In this document: piece by piece, positions 44,931 to 53,788 of the stretch
Layout of the letters: each line of letters opens with the position of its first letter
Position numbering within the stretch: the stretch's first letter is position 1
Assembly (NCBI RefSeq): GCF_021083645.1
Contig: NZ_JAJNRQ010000001.1
Coordinates: 186,001 to 250,000, forward strand
Origin: Schaalia sp. lx-260
GTDB taxonomy: Bacteria > Actinomycetota > Actinomycetes > Actinomycetales > Actinomycetaceae
DNA: 64,000 nucleotides
Direction of reading: 5' to 3'
Program-made: the position numbers and the translations under genes
The notes under the pieces: model-generated
Databases searched by the model: none
Seen by the model: the letters and a program-made list of their open reading frames with translations, nothing else
Told to the model about the DNA's origin: nothing

Positions 44931-47768
44931 ATGAAAAGGCAACTCCTTCGATTCACTGCAAGTGGCGCAGTATGCGCACTCGCTGCTTGCGGTGTGATGA
45001 CAACACACACTGCTTATGCTGCTGACAGCGAATCCGCTCCGCTTGTGACAAATAGTATGAGTGAATTCGTATCAGCACTCAACGAAAACTCTGATACAGA
45101 CGGAAGCACTGAATCCGAAACAAGCTCAGAAGATCCAGAATCGGATGCATCAAATGCTGACGACGAATCCGAACTGTCAGATACTGAAATGACAGATGAA
45201 GACAGCACTGAATCTGACGACGCTGAAACTCTCAATGAAGCAGAAGCTCAACCGAGTGCTGAGATCCCAAACCCACTGGATTTTTCCTCTTTCGCTGAAG
45301 ATCCGGATGACTACAAGATGCCTGAGTCTGCTCGTCGTTTCGGAACGATTGGTAACCTCGTGATTCCAGCCCCGCAGCCGGGCAGCTCAGCAACAGGAAA
45401 GGTTCCCGCTGGTCTGGAAGCCTACTACAGCCAGCGAATTGAATGGGGCGCATGTGAACCATTCGAGCAAACCAGCAGTAGGGGTATGTTCCAATGCGCA
45501 TACATTATTGTGCCGGTGGATTACAGTAAACCGGACGGCCAACGCGCAGCAATCGGTCTTCGCCGCTACCCAGCGTCGGGTGAATATAAAGGAACCATCT
45601 TCATGGATCCGGGCGGCCCTGGCTTTGGTGGCATGTGGATGGCAAGCCTTGGCATTCGGTCACACATGCGTGAACTCCACAGGAATTTTGACATCGTTGG
45701 TTTCGACCCTCGTGGAACTGGGGTGTCCTTGCCTCAAATTCGTTGCCAATCCAATGCTGCTACAGATGCGCAGCGACAAGGAAGCGACGGACTGAGCGGC
45801 GACAAACTCGATAAAATCCTCGAATACAATACCAACGAATGTTACAAACGTACCGGTGCAGGCTTTGCGAATTTTGATTCCACTGAATACCTTGCCAATA
45901 TTGGCACACGTAACGTCATCCAAGACCTTGACGTGATGCGCTCAATCGTTGGCGACGAAAAACTGAACTACATGGGATTCTCCTACGGGACCTCAATTGG
46001 CTACCAATACGTTCAAGCTTTCCGCGATAACGCTCGCGCAATCCTCTTGGATGGTGTGGTGAACCCTTATCAGAACAATAAAGCCGTCGCAGCCAAATAC
46101 GATGAATACTTCCCAACAAAGACAGGCTCTGAAGAAGTCGCCCAGATGATTGGCTTCCAAGGAACCTTTGAACAGTTTGCTTTACGTTGCGCCAAAGAAG
46201 AAGGCTTCACATACGGTGGACAAAAAGTGCCTTGTGCTTTGGGCGCAAAGAATGCTTCTCTTACTGAACTGACACAACGTTTCTATGAAATCACCCGACC
46301 CGCTTACGCTGCAGCAACTTTTGAAAATACGACTGATGGCCGTCATGTGAGCTGGGCGGATGTGAGTATTGGTGTTATTCAAGCCATGTACAGTGACGAA
46401 CTGTGGCCAACCCTGAACGCGGCTCTCACACAACTGGCTGATGGCAGCGGTAACGGAACCCTGATTCAAAGACTTGCTGACGAATATTGGGGACGCGATG
46501 CTGGTGAATACGAGTTCGGTCTTTCAGCTTTCCAAGTTATCAGCTGTGTTGACGATGGCACTGACTACAGTGACCGTAATACTTTAGCGGCTGAAGCCCT
46601 GGAGAAATATCAGAAAGCACCTTTCACAGACCCAGGTAAAGACCCACAAACTGGTAAACAACGTGAAGCAGAACAAAAGTACGGCTGGTGCCAGTACTTC
46701 AAGAAACGCGGCGACCTGCCCACAGGCGTTGAAGTAAAGAATGCGCCGAATGTACTAGTCATGTCCACAACTCATGACTCTGCTACGCCGTACCCGAATG
46801 GTGTTATCGCAGCAATGGGCCTGAAAGGTACTTTGGTGACGGTTTCAGGTGCACGTCACACCTCATACGGTTCCTCAGCCTGCGGCAATGAGATCGTCAA
46901 CAAGTACTTTATGGACCTCACTGTTCCTGCAGATGGAACCGAATCAGGACCAGAAATGGAAACGAAAGACCTACATTCCCGTACCGTGAACGGTCATGAA
47001 TGTCGAGTTAATCGTTTTGACACGCTTGAACGTCAACCATCTACTGTGAATGTTGATACCACCGAAACAACACAGGGTGCCACCCTTACTCTCACCGTCA
47101 CAGGTGGCGAACAAGGTGAAACCGTCACATTCACTGTGAACCCAGGTAACATCTCTGCCGGTACAGCCATTGTAGATGCAGAAGGCCGCGCAACAGCTAC
47201 GTGGAATGTTCCTGCTGATCTTGCAAGTGGTGAGTACAGCGTAGCTGCCGCATTTGGAACCACCGGTGAAAACGCGACAAGCCAAACCTTCAGCGTAACA
47301 GAAAAGCCGCAACGTGTTTTCGGTGTGAACCCTGACAAGGACACAGTGAAACAAGGCGAACAGATCACTTTTACAGCCGCAGGTGGTGATGAAGGTGAAA
47401 CAGTAACTTTCACTGTCCATTCTGATCCAGTTGTTGCGGGAACCGCAGTTGTTGAAGGTGGTGTAGCACGTTTGACATGGACTGTTCCTTCCGATTTTGA
47501 GGTAGGTTCGCATACGGTCACTGCTGAATTTGCAATGAGCCGTGGGGCAGCGACAAGTTCAGCTTTCAGCGTGATTGCTGCTGATGGAACACCTCAGGTA
47601 GAGCAAGTGATTGTGCCCAAAGATAAAGGAAAGGCTAAAGACAAAGACGGACAGAAACTGGCTCGTACAGGCTCCCAAGCCGTTCTTTACTCTTTCGCAG
47701 TAGGTGCTCTGCTTGCTTGTGCCGGTGCTATTTCCGCCGTATCACGTCGTCGTCAGAGTCACATCTGA
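44931..47768 (+). CDS. Wall-anchored TAP-like alpha/beta hydrolase (tripeptidyl aminopeptidase type)
   Basis: A 945-residue secreted enzyme. Order: signal peptide (1-31, ending TAYAAD); a ~80-residue Ser/Asp/Glu-rich acidic segment; an alpha/beta-hydrolase domain with IFMDPGGPGFGG (oxyanion), FDIVGFDPRGTGVS, and the nucleophile elbow MGFSYGTSIGYQY (Ser351); and a TAP-like C-terminal part with the Asp/His region (VLVMSTTHDSATPYPNGVI, SGARHTSYG). Two ~90-residue Ig-like repeats follow (each with GETVTFTV and a W-x-VP element), then LARTG at ~910, a membrane segment and RRRQSHI. It resembles Streptomyces tripeptidyl aminopeptidases, but anchored to the wall. Start 44931 is fixed by the signal peptide and AAGAAGG upstream. 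Confidence 0.9.
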   Translation: MKRQLLRFTASGAVCALAACGVMTTHTAYAADSESAPLVTNSMSEFVSALNENSDTDGSTESETSSEDPESDASNADDESELSDTEMTDEDSTESDDAETLNEAEAQPSAEIPNPLDFSSFAEDPDDYKMPESARRFGTIGNLVIPAPQPGSSATGKVPAGLEAYYSQRIEWGACEPFEQTSSRGMFQCAYIIVPVDYSKPDGQRAAIGLRRYPASGEYKGTIFMDPGGPGFGGMWMASLGIRSHMRELHRNFDIVGFDPRGTGVSLPQIRCQSNAATDAQRQGSDGLSGDKLDKILEYNTNECYKRTGAGFANFDSTEYLANIGTRNVIQDLDVMRSIVGDEKLNYMGFSYGTSIGYQYVQAFRDNARAILLDGVVNPYQNNKAVAAKYDEYFPTKTGSEEVAQMIGFQGTFEQFALRCAKEEGFTYGGQKVPCALGAKNASLTELTQRFYEITRPAYAAATFENTTDGRHVSWADVSIGVIQAMYSDELWPTLNAALTQLADGSGNGTLIQRLADEYWGRDAGEYEFGLSAFQVISCVDDGTDYSDRNTLAAEALEKYQKAPFTDPGKDPQTGKQREAEQKYGWCQYFKKRGDLPTGVEVKNAPNVLVMSTTHDSATPYPNGVIAAMGLKGTLVTVSGARHTSYGSSACGNEIVNKYFMDLTVPADGTESGPEMETKDLHSRTVNGHECRVNRFDTLERQPSTVNVDTTETTQGATLTLTVTGGEQGETVTFTVNPGNISAGTAIVDAEGRATATWNVPADLASGEYSVAAAFGTTGENATSQTFSVTEKPQRVFGVNPDKDTVKQGEQITFTAAGGDEGETVTFTVHSDPVVAGTAVVEGGVARLTWTVPSDFEVGSHTVTAEFAMSRGAATSSAFSVIAADGTPQVEQVIVPKDKGKAKDKDGQKLARTGSQAVLYSFAVGALLACAGAISAVSRRRQSHI

Positions 47769-47834
47769 CAAGGCAAAACATAGCAAAAGCGTATTCCTGC
47801 TAGGAATATAGCTGAGCGCTCAATCAATCACGTA

Positions 47835-47874
47835 TGAGGGCGTGGCGCCGAATAATTTCGATGCCACGCCCTCA
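47835..47874 (+). terminator. Terminator after the surface hydrolase gene
   Basis: TGAGGGCGTGGC (47835-47846) pairs with GCCACGCCCTCA (47863-47874), then TTCTTTTTAC. Confidence 0.9.
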
Positions 47875-48051
47875 TTCTTTTTACTTTTTATCCGACAATC
47901 CCTACTTTCATCACCAGCTTTTCATAGGCGTACTCATAAAGAAAAATATCTGTGTGTAGCCCACTCCATGCTTCCTGCCGATAGGGAAGGGTATGATGAG
48001 CCTACTTTTAGGCATACACGCTGGATACTTTATTGAAAGGAAAACCTGTCC

Positions 48052-48570
48052 ATGCGACTTGTCAAAGCCAGTGTCGAGGACGTGGAAACTATCCGCACAA
48101 TCAGTATTGAAACATTTACTGAAACTTTCGCTGCTGATAACACAGCCGAGGATATGGAACGATACATTGCTCATGCATTTCATACGGAAGTTTTAAAAAA
48201 AGAAGTCCAAAATCCAGATTCCCAGTTCTTCTTGGCTTTTCTTGACGAGGAACTTGCCGGCTATCTGAAAATTAATGTAGGGACTGCGCAAACGGAAGAT
48301 CGCGGCCCGCATTGCCTTGAAATTGAACGAATTTATGTGCGAAAAGCTGCAAAAAACCGAGGCCTAGGAAAGCTGATGGTCCATCACGCATGTGAACAGG
48401 CCCGTATCCTCAACCTCGGAGTAGTTTGGTTAGGAGTGTGGGAGCACAATAAAGCGGCTCAAACTTTTTATGAGAAGTTGGGTTTTCAGACCGTCGGAGC
48501 ACACACATTTGTTTTAGGCGATGACGTTCAAAAGGACTTAATTATGGAGCGTAACGTGGGGCGTCTGTAG
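48052..48570 (+). CDS. GNAT N-acetyltransferase (PaiA-like)
   Basis: A 172-residue acetyltransferase. RLVKASVEDVETIRTISIETFTETFAADNTAEDMERYI is close to the N-terminus of B. subtilis PaiA, a polyamine N-acetyltransferase. The acetyl-CoA site is LEIERIYVRKAAKNRGLGKLMVHHACEQA (R/Q-x-x-G-x-G/A), followed by WLGVWEHNKAAQTFYEKLGFQTVGAHTFVLGDDVQKDLIMER. Substrate by analogy is spermidine/spermine or another small amine. AAAGGA lies 9-10 bases before the ATG. It sits alone between two large surface protein genes. Confidence 0.9.
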   Translation: MRLVKASVEDVETIRTISIETFTETFAADNTAEDMERYIAHAFHTEVLKKEVQNPDSQFFLAFLDEELAGYLKINVGTAQTEDRGPHCLEIERIYVRKAAKNRGLGKLMVHHACEQARILNLGVVWLGVWEHNKAAQTFYEKLGFQTVGAHTFVLGDDVQKDLIMERNVGRL

Positions 48571-48596
48571 CCTGAAAGTAAGTCCTGAAGCATATA

Positions 48597-48650
48597 TTAA
48601 CGGGGGTGTGTTGTTCAGAATCATGATTCTGAACAACACACCCCCGTTAA
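48597..48650. terminator. Perfect 54-bp palindrome between convergent genes
   Basis: The two 27-base arms (TTAACGGGGGTGTGTTGTTC + AGAATCA and its complement) meet with no unpaired spacer. It lies between the acetyltransferase and the large adhesin, 14 bases from the adhesin stop, and most simply acts as a bidirectional terminator. Confidence 0.9.
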
Positions 48651-48663
48651 ATACCTCTAGGTA

Positions 48664-51600
48664 TCAGTACCTTGCGTGTCGAGCAGCAATATTCGTATGA
48701 CGGCGACGCTTTGTCATCATCATCCCGAGTAATGCCAGTGCAGAAGCGGTCGCACCTAGTGCTAGTGAATTCGTACCGGTATGTGCCAGCATCCCTGACT
48801 TCTTTGAAGGCTGGGGTGTTATTACTACTGGAACTTCTTCAACTTCTGGCGTTGAAGGTACCTCTAGCATTGGTTTTTCAACCGTCGGGTAATCACGTGG
48901 AACCTCACGGTGCCATTCCATGCTTGGCTTGTCAACCGTCGGGTAGTTATTTGGCAGTTCGTGATTCTTCAAACGGTACACGTATCGCACGTGAATGGTG
49001 CCTTCACGATATTCGCCGGATTCAGGTTCGCTATTGGCATGAATACGGACGAACTCGTAGTTCTTCTGGTTGAAGGTAATGTTCGTTGGTTTATCGTCTG
49101 AATTATCCGTGTTGTAAGTCTCGTGTGTGAAGACTGTGTCAGCCAAAGTGCCGTCGATAAAGGTTTTCGTGGCCACTAACCTTGCTGGTTTTTGATTATC
49201 AGCAGCAATTGGTTGATCTTCTTCATCGACGTAATGCACGATCAGATCACCCGAGACTTCTTCACTCGTGAGAACAGCAGTCGGTTTATCTTCAGTCAAG
49301 ATTGGCTTATCAACCGTCGGGTAGTCATTTGGCATTTCGTGATTCTTCAAACGGTACACGTATCGCACGTGAATGGTGCCTTCACGATATTCACCGGATT
49401 CAGGTTCGCTATTGGCATGAATACGGACGAACTCGTAGTTCTTCTGGTTGAAGGTAATGTTCGTTGGCTTATCGTCTGAATTATCCGTGTTGTAGGACTC
49501 ATGAGTGAGAACCTCATTCGTCAAAACATCATCGACAAATGTCCGTGTCGCAACCAATTTTGCTGGTTTTTGATTATCAGCAGCAATTGGTTGATCTTCT
49601 TCATCGACGTAATGCACGATCAGATCACCCGACACTTGTGTGACTTTTTGCCTTATTTCAGTGTTGGTTGCGGTGTAGTAGCGGGTGTTTGCTTGGGGGT
49701 TGGTGGTGGAGTTTGTTGTGTCTTCCACTGTTGCGGTGAACTTGGTTTCCCCTAAGGTGATTTTCCCGTCTGTTACGCCTTTTTCTGTAACCGTGTAGGT
49801 GATAGCTTCACCGTTTGCGTTGGTTGCGGGAAGATCATCAAAGCGTAGTGTTGTTTCGCCGGCGGCGAGTGTTTTTTCAACAGGGGTATCCCCGCCAGTG
49901 AGGACGAAAGTGACCTCGGCTTTGTGGGAATCATCTGTCACATTCCACACCTTTGACACCACAATATTTCGTGTTGGCTGGTACACCGCATACGTGTGAA
50001 GCGTATTCGCAGCAGCAACATTCAAAATATCGGTGATCTCATTACCGGCAGGATTCCACTCATGTGAGAATGTGCGCTCTTCAAAATTGTAGCGTGAAGC
50101 GTCACTAGGAGTCGCTGTATCAAAGCTGTATAAAGGATTACCTTTTTCGCTTGGCTCATGCCAATGACGGAAATCCCATTTCTTCCCATCTATCCGAAGG
50201 GTCGGCTTTGAATCAATAACAGTGAGCTCTGTTGCTGGCTTATTGTCAATGGAAACCTTGCCAGTGGCATAGAAAGTGTAATCCTGATTGAGTTTTTGAC
50301 CCGCAGGATCCGAATCAGCAACACCATCAGTGATGGTTGCATCCGCATGATTCGTATGGTAAACCATGCGGGCACGTTGCCCCAGAACAACGGTGGAAGC
50401 ATCAGGATCAAAGACATAATCCCACAAGGCAATACCCGTATGATCGCCATATGCGGCAATCTTTGACGATTCCACGGTATTTGATACGTAATGGAATGAT
50501 TGTGCATCTGCTGGGGTCACCGTGTAATTCGATGCCATGTCAGCAGGTGTTGACTCAGTTGAGAGGATATCTGACGACGTGAGGCCGCGAGCAACTAAAT
50601 ATCCAACATGGCGATGAGCATTCTCACCGAAGAAACGAGAGAAGAAACCGCCTCCAGCAGCATTTTCTTTCTCTGACAAAGATACATTGACCTGCGAGGT
50701 GCGAGGACCCGACAGGATCACACTCGACTGCCCTTCGATGACGCGCACATCATCGCGAGCATTTGTTGAGAACTTGGCATCTGATCCGATAATGACATCT
50801 TTACGAGCGTAAATGGTGCCACCTGAGTGTTCTCCTGACGACAGCTCATGATTACCCCCTGCAAAGAATGCGTCAGTTGTTTTTGAGTTATTTGAAAACT
50901 CAGCGGAATGCGCATTGAGGTAACCGTCATTGAAAATGCCGGCAGTCATCTGCGTGGCATTATTGCTGATAATACGAGCCTTATTCGTTAAGGTGAGTTT
51001 TCCGAGGTTGTAGACCGCGCCACCGTAATTTGCCTGAGCATCCGTAATGCTTCCACCACGAATTTCCACTTCAGAACCAGCTGCAATGTACAGGCCAGCA
51101 CCGGCACTATTTGCGTTCCACGTGTAGGCACGCGAATTGCTCAGAGTGGAATTTTCCAGAAGAAGGCGAACGCTTGTCTGACCCAGTGAAGCCCCAAGAT
51201 CGGAACCTGTGCGGTGACCAACAGCGATGATGCCACCAACATGATCGGTCGTGAAACCGGTAAAAGTTGTTCCACGAATATGCGCCCGAGCGGATGCCCC
51301 ATTCTCAAATGCAAGTGCGCCACCATATTTTGCAGATGAGCGCCAGGCTTCATTCCACCCAACACCATTACCGCTGAGGCGTGAATCAAAGAGATTCAGT
51401 TCACCGCCACCTACAACATCAATATGGCCACCAGCAAAAGCAACGGAAGGAATGTCCTTCATCGTAAATGTTGAACGCTCAATAGTGACGTAGGAGTTTT
51501 CAGTCATAATCGAGCCGCCAGAAGTACCAAAATACCCTGATGGCTCAGGCTGCTGCGGCAATTGTTTACCTACCAGCGTGAATGTGGAATCCGCGATGAT

Positions 51601-52530
51601 GTTATGCGTCGAAGAAGTACCAGAACCTTCAAATTTGATGGCGCCACCTGTGTCAAAACCACCGATCACAGTGAAATCAGCCCGTTGGATATTGACACGA
51701 GTGCCATCCCCTGTTACCTCAATTGCTCCACCTTGGAGGCCGCCATCGCCATTGCTGCTCTTGAAGGTGTGGTTCTTGTCAAAAACTGTTCGTTCGTCGT
51801 TAGCGTCAGGATTAATGGTTAATAGGGAGCCGCCTTCCATTTTGATGGCGCCGCCCTCACCGTAATAGCCGCTGACATTTTTACCTGAGACGTTATTGAT
51901 GAATTTGCCGCCGTGAACGGTGATCGTTGAGGTTCCTGAATAGATTGCCCCACCATGCGTATTTGTTGCAGGTGTTTTCCCTGCTTCCTGAACGGGAGCA
52001 TCAGTTTTTGTTGAATTGTTTTGGAAAATTGTGTCCGTCATATTCAACTTTGCGTGCAAAGCATATACAGCGCCGCCGTCATAGAACTGCTTATTTGTGC
52101 CGTCTTCCAGTTTCTTGTCAAAAAGCTGGGTAGAGCCATTTTCCACAGTCACGGACTGTAAATTGAGGGTCGCATCATTGGTCAAAAAGAATAAACGTCC
52201 CTGAGCGCGTCCATCGATAGTTCCATGTGACACGGATAAAGTTGCTTGTGCAGATGAGACTTCGAACATGTTGTCAATGCGAGCACCCAGACTCAAAGTG
52301 TGACCACCCAAGTCAAGAGATGAAGTACCTGCTGCGAAAACCAGAGGGCTGGTGATGGTGATATCGCTAGATAAAGCAATAGAGGTATCGCCGCGCGTCA
52401 AAGCTTCACGAAGCTCTTGTTCGGTACTGACATTTGTTTCAGCTAAAGCTGGTCGCATGTAAAGAAATAAAGCGACAAAAGCGAGTGCAATAGTGATACA
52501 CGTCGTGTAGGTAATAGATCGAGTTCTCAA
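48664..52530 (-). CDS. Large wall-anchored beta-helix/MucBP adhesin, LAHTG signal
   Basis: A 1288-residue surface protein. A signal peptide (1-30, ending PALAE) precedes a ~650-residue region of parallel beta-helix repeats with recurring GGAIY/GGAIK/GGAVY elements (e.g. NTHGGAIYSGTSTITVHGG, NYGGAVYNLGKLTLTN). Then come a Cna-B-like domain (NIVVSKVWNVTDDSHKAEVTFVLTGG ... AITYTVTEKGV), two nearly identical MucBP-like repeats of 126 residues (SGDLIVHYVDEEDQPIAADN ... NYEFVRIHANSEPESGEYREGTIHVRYVYRLKNHE), a Pro/Glu-rich wall segment, LAHTG at ~1248, a membrane segment and a basic tail. Mucin or glycan adhesion is inferred. The start is TTG at 52530, preceded by GGAG at 6 bases. A T11 run lies 76 bases upstream. 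Confidence 0.9.
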   Translation of the reverse strand: MRTRSITYTTCITIALAFVALFLYMRPALAETNVSTEQELREALTRGDTSIALSSDITITSPLVFAAGTSSLDLGGHTLSLGARIDNMFEVSSAQATLSVSHGTIDGRAQGRLFFLTNDATLNLQSVTVENGSTQLFDKKLEDGTNKQFYDGGAVYALHAKLNMTDTIFQNNSTKTDAPVQEAGKTPATNTHGGAIYSGTSTITVHGGKFINNVSGKNVSGYYGEGGAIKMEGGSLLTINPDANDERTVFDKNHTFKSSNGDGGLQGGAIEVTGDGTRVNIQRADFTVIGGFDTGGAIKFEGSGTSSTHNIIADSTFTLVGKQLPQQPEPSGYFGTSGGSIMTENSYVTIERSTFTMKDIPSVAFAGGHIDVVGGGELNLFDSRLSGNGVGWNEAWRSSAKYGGALAFENGASARAHIRGTTFTGFTTDHVGGIIAVGHRTGSDLGASLGQTSVRLLLENSTLSNSRAYTWNANSAGAGLYIAAGSEVEIRGGSITDAQANYGGAVYNLGKLTLTNKARIISNNATQMTAGIFNDGYLNAHSAEFSNNSKTTDAFFAGGNHELSSGEHSGGTIYARKDVIIGSDAKFSTNARDDVRVIEGQSSVILSGPRTSQVNVSLSEKENAAGGGFFSRFFGENAHRHVGYLVARGLTSSDILSTESTPADMASNYTVTPADAQSFHYVSNTVESSKIAAYGDHTGIALWDYVFDPDASTVVLGQRARMVYHTNHADATITDGVADSDPAGQKLNQDYTFYATGKVSIDNKPATELTVIDSKPTLRIDGKKWDFRHWHEPSEKGNPLYSFDTATPSDASRYNFEERTFSHEWNPAGNEITDILNVAAANTLHTYAVYQPTRNIVVSKVWNVTDDSHKAEVTFVLTGGDTPVEKTLAAGETTLRFDDLPATNANGEAITYTVTEKGVTDGKITLGETKFTATVEDTTNSTTNPQANTRYYTATNTEIRQKVTQVSGDLIVHYVDEEDQPIAADNQKPAKLVATRTFVDDVLTNEVLTHESYNTDNSDDKPTNITFNQKNYEFVRIHANSEPESGEYREGTIHVRYVYRLKNHEMPNDYPTVDKPILTEDKPTAVLTSEEVSGDLIVHYVDEEDQPIAADNQKPARLVATKTFIDGTLADTVFTHETYNTDNSDDKPTNITFNQKNYEFVRIHANSEPESGEYREGTIHVRYVYRLKNHELPNNYPTVDKPSMEWHREVPRDYPTVEKPMLEVPSTPEVEEVPVVITPQPSKKSGMLAHTGTNSLALGATASALALLGMMMTKRRRHTNIAARHARY
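48931..49634 (-). repeat. Two 378-bp tandem repeats encoding MucBP-like modules
   Basis: Matching blocks at 48931-49256 and 49309-49634 are offset by exactly 378 bases (126 codons) and are almost identical over long stretches, for example around ACGGTACACGTATCGCACGT. The high nucleotide identity points to recent duplication or ongoing homogenisation. Confidence 0.9.
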
Positions 52531-52605
52531 TGAAGACTCCGAAAACTAGCAAGGAAAAAGATTTAATACAGTGATACTTTACTTGAAAACTAAAGCTACA
52601 GGGCA

Positions 52606-52616
52606 TTTTTTTTTTT
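52606..52616. repeat. Homopolymer T11 upstream of the adhesin gene
   Basis: Eleven consecutive T residues (A11 in the adhesin's orientation) 76 bases before its TTG start. TTGAAT lies directly upstream on the minus strand, with TGTAGC 17 bases later across the tract; an AT-rich TATTAAAT lies nearer to the gene. The tract is thus in a promoter spacer or just upstream of a promoter. Confidence 0.8.
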
Positions 52617-53061
52617 CATTCAATGACGAAATCCACAAAATTATTGCCTCTTGATCTTTTTGTTGAGGCTTTAGTGTGCTAGAGGGTGCTTGATTCTTCC
52701 TTCTGCGCATTTCGCAGGAGGAAATATGCCCGCCGAAAGTTTGAAATGCGTCAAAATGAGCCGGATTATGCTCGCGAATAATGGGTATGGTCTATTGCGT
52801 ATTACGCGTAGCAGGGTGCCCGCTCGCTGGTAATGAGGGTAAAGAAAACGTATCGTGCCAGCTTTTATAGGGGCTTACCTGAGGATGTCAATATGAGGAA
52901 ATGATGTGGACTTTTGTTCACGTGTGGTAAAGCGTCATGACTCAAGGCAGTGGTGAAATGCGGCGATGCGCATGCAGATGCTCTGGCTCATCTGATATGA
53001 ATATCCACTAAAGCTACAATGAGATTATTATGTGTGCATAATAGGAAAATGATTAGCGCAA

Positions 53062-53178
53062 CGGCCAAGCTGATAGTATCACGCTTGGCCGGAACGCTAC
53101 GTGACCCTCACGGTGGCCTCACTTTCACGCAGGACCTCACAAAATGTTTACCTAATATGAAAGGAAGGCCCGTGAGGG
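53062..53178. promoter_or_regulatory. Structured region downstream of rpiB
   Basis: CGGCCAAGC/GCTTGGCCG (53062-53091) is a perfect 9-bp hairpin. CCCTCACGG (53105-53113) pairs with CCGTGAGGG (53170-53178) over a ~56-base interval, extended by GGCC/GGCC next to it. This could be the terminator of rpiB (minus) or an unannotated structured RNA. Confidence 0.45.
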
Positions 53179-53193
53179 CATCTGAAGGTCACA

Positions 53194-53643
53194 TTACTGG
53201 CCGCAAGTATTGTCATACTCAATGAGCATATCCACGCGGATTTGGTGACGGCCCCCCTCAAATTCCGTGGATAAGAACGAATCCATAATCATCGCGGCAA
53301 GTCCAGGGCCAACAACCCTTGCGCCCAAAGCCAGAGCATTCGCATCATTATGCTGACGAGATAGCTGCGCCGTAAAAGGCTCAGAACACACTACACAACG
53401 CACACCCGGCACAGAATTTGCAGCCAAAGAAATACCGACCCCTGTGCCACACACAATCACCGCACGATCAGCTTCACCTGCGGCAAGCACTTCAGCGGCT
53501 TGACGACCAAAAAGAGGATAGTGGACACTCTGATCGTCATGAGTGCCAATATCAATCACTTCATGACCGAGCTGCTGCGCATACTCACGCAAAAAATCTT
53601 TCAGTTCCACTCCGGCATGGTCAGCGCCAAAAACAATTTTCAT
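53194..53643 (-). CDS. rpiB: Ribose-5-phosphate isomerase B (RpiB/LacAB family)
   Basis: A 149-residue isomerase interconverting ribose 5-phosphate and ribulose 5-phosphate. Marks: KIVFGADHAGVELKDFLREYAQQLGHEVIDIGTH, AVIVCGTGVGISLAANSVPGVRCVVCSEPFTAQLSRQHNDANALALGARVVG, with the catalytic Cys in VCGTGVG and the active-site HNDAN. The start at 53643 is chosen because AAAGGA lies 8 bases upstream; five extra upstream codons are rejected. It is a single gene, with the ABC exporter ending 145 bases upstream. Confidence 0.95.
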   Translation of the reverse strand: MKIVFGADHAGVELKDFLREYAQQLGHEVIDIGTHDDQSVHYPLFGRQAAEVLAAGEADRAVIVCGTGVGISLAANSVPGVRCVVCSEPFTAQLSRQHNDANALALGARVVGPGLAAMIMDSFLSTEFEGGRHQIRVDMLIEYDNTCGQ

Positions 53644-53788
53644 GAGGTGTCCTTTCACTCAAATATGCAATACATGAGGCTCCGTAGCGCTCTTTCCGTG
53701 TGACAGCGTATTGGATGGGCGCCCCTTCAACGGATAGACACGTCGTTGAGGACGTGAGTGCCCTCAAAGAAACGAAAACAATGACCTG

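Larger units (their letters stand above)
52531..53193. other. 663-bp intergenic region, adhesin promoter plus structured DNA
   Basis: No gene recognised. The adhesin-proximal part has the T11 run (52606-52616) and the adhesin promoter. The rpiB-proximal part (53062-53178) has several paired elements, listed separately. A 68-codon plus-strand frame at 53019-53225 is not convincing. Confidence 0.5.

Noticed and set aside
53019-53225. 68-codon plus-strand frame
   Set aside because: It crosses the structured region and runs into rpiB on the other strand; no supporting start signal.
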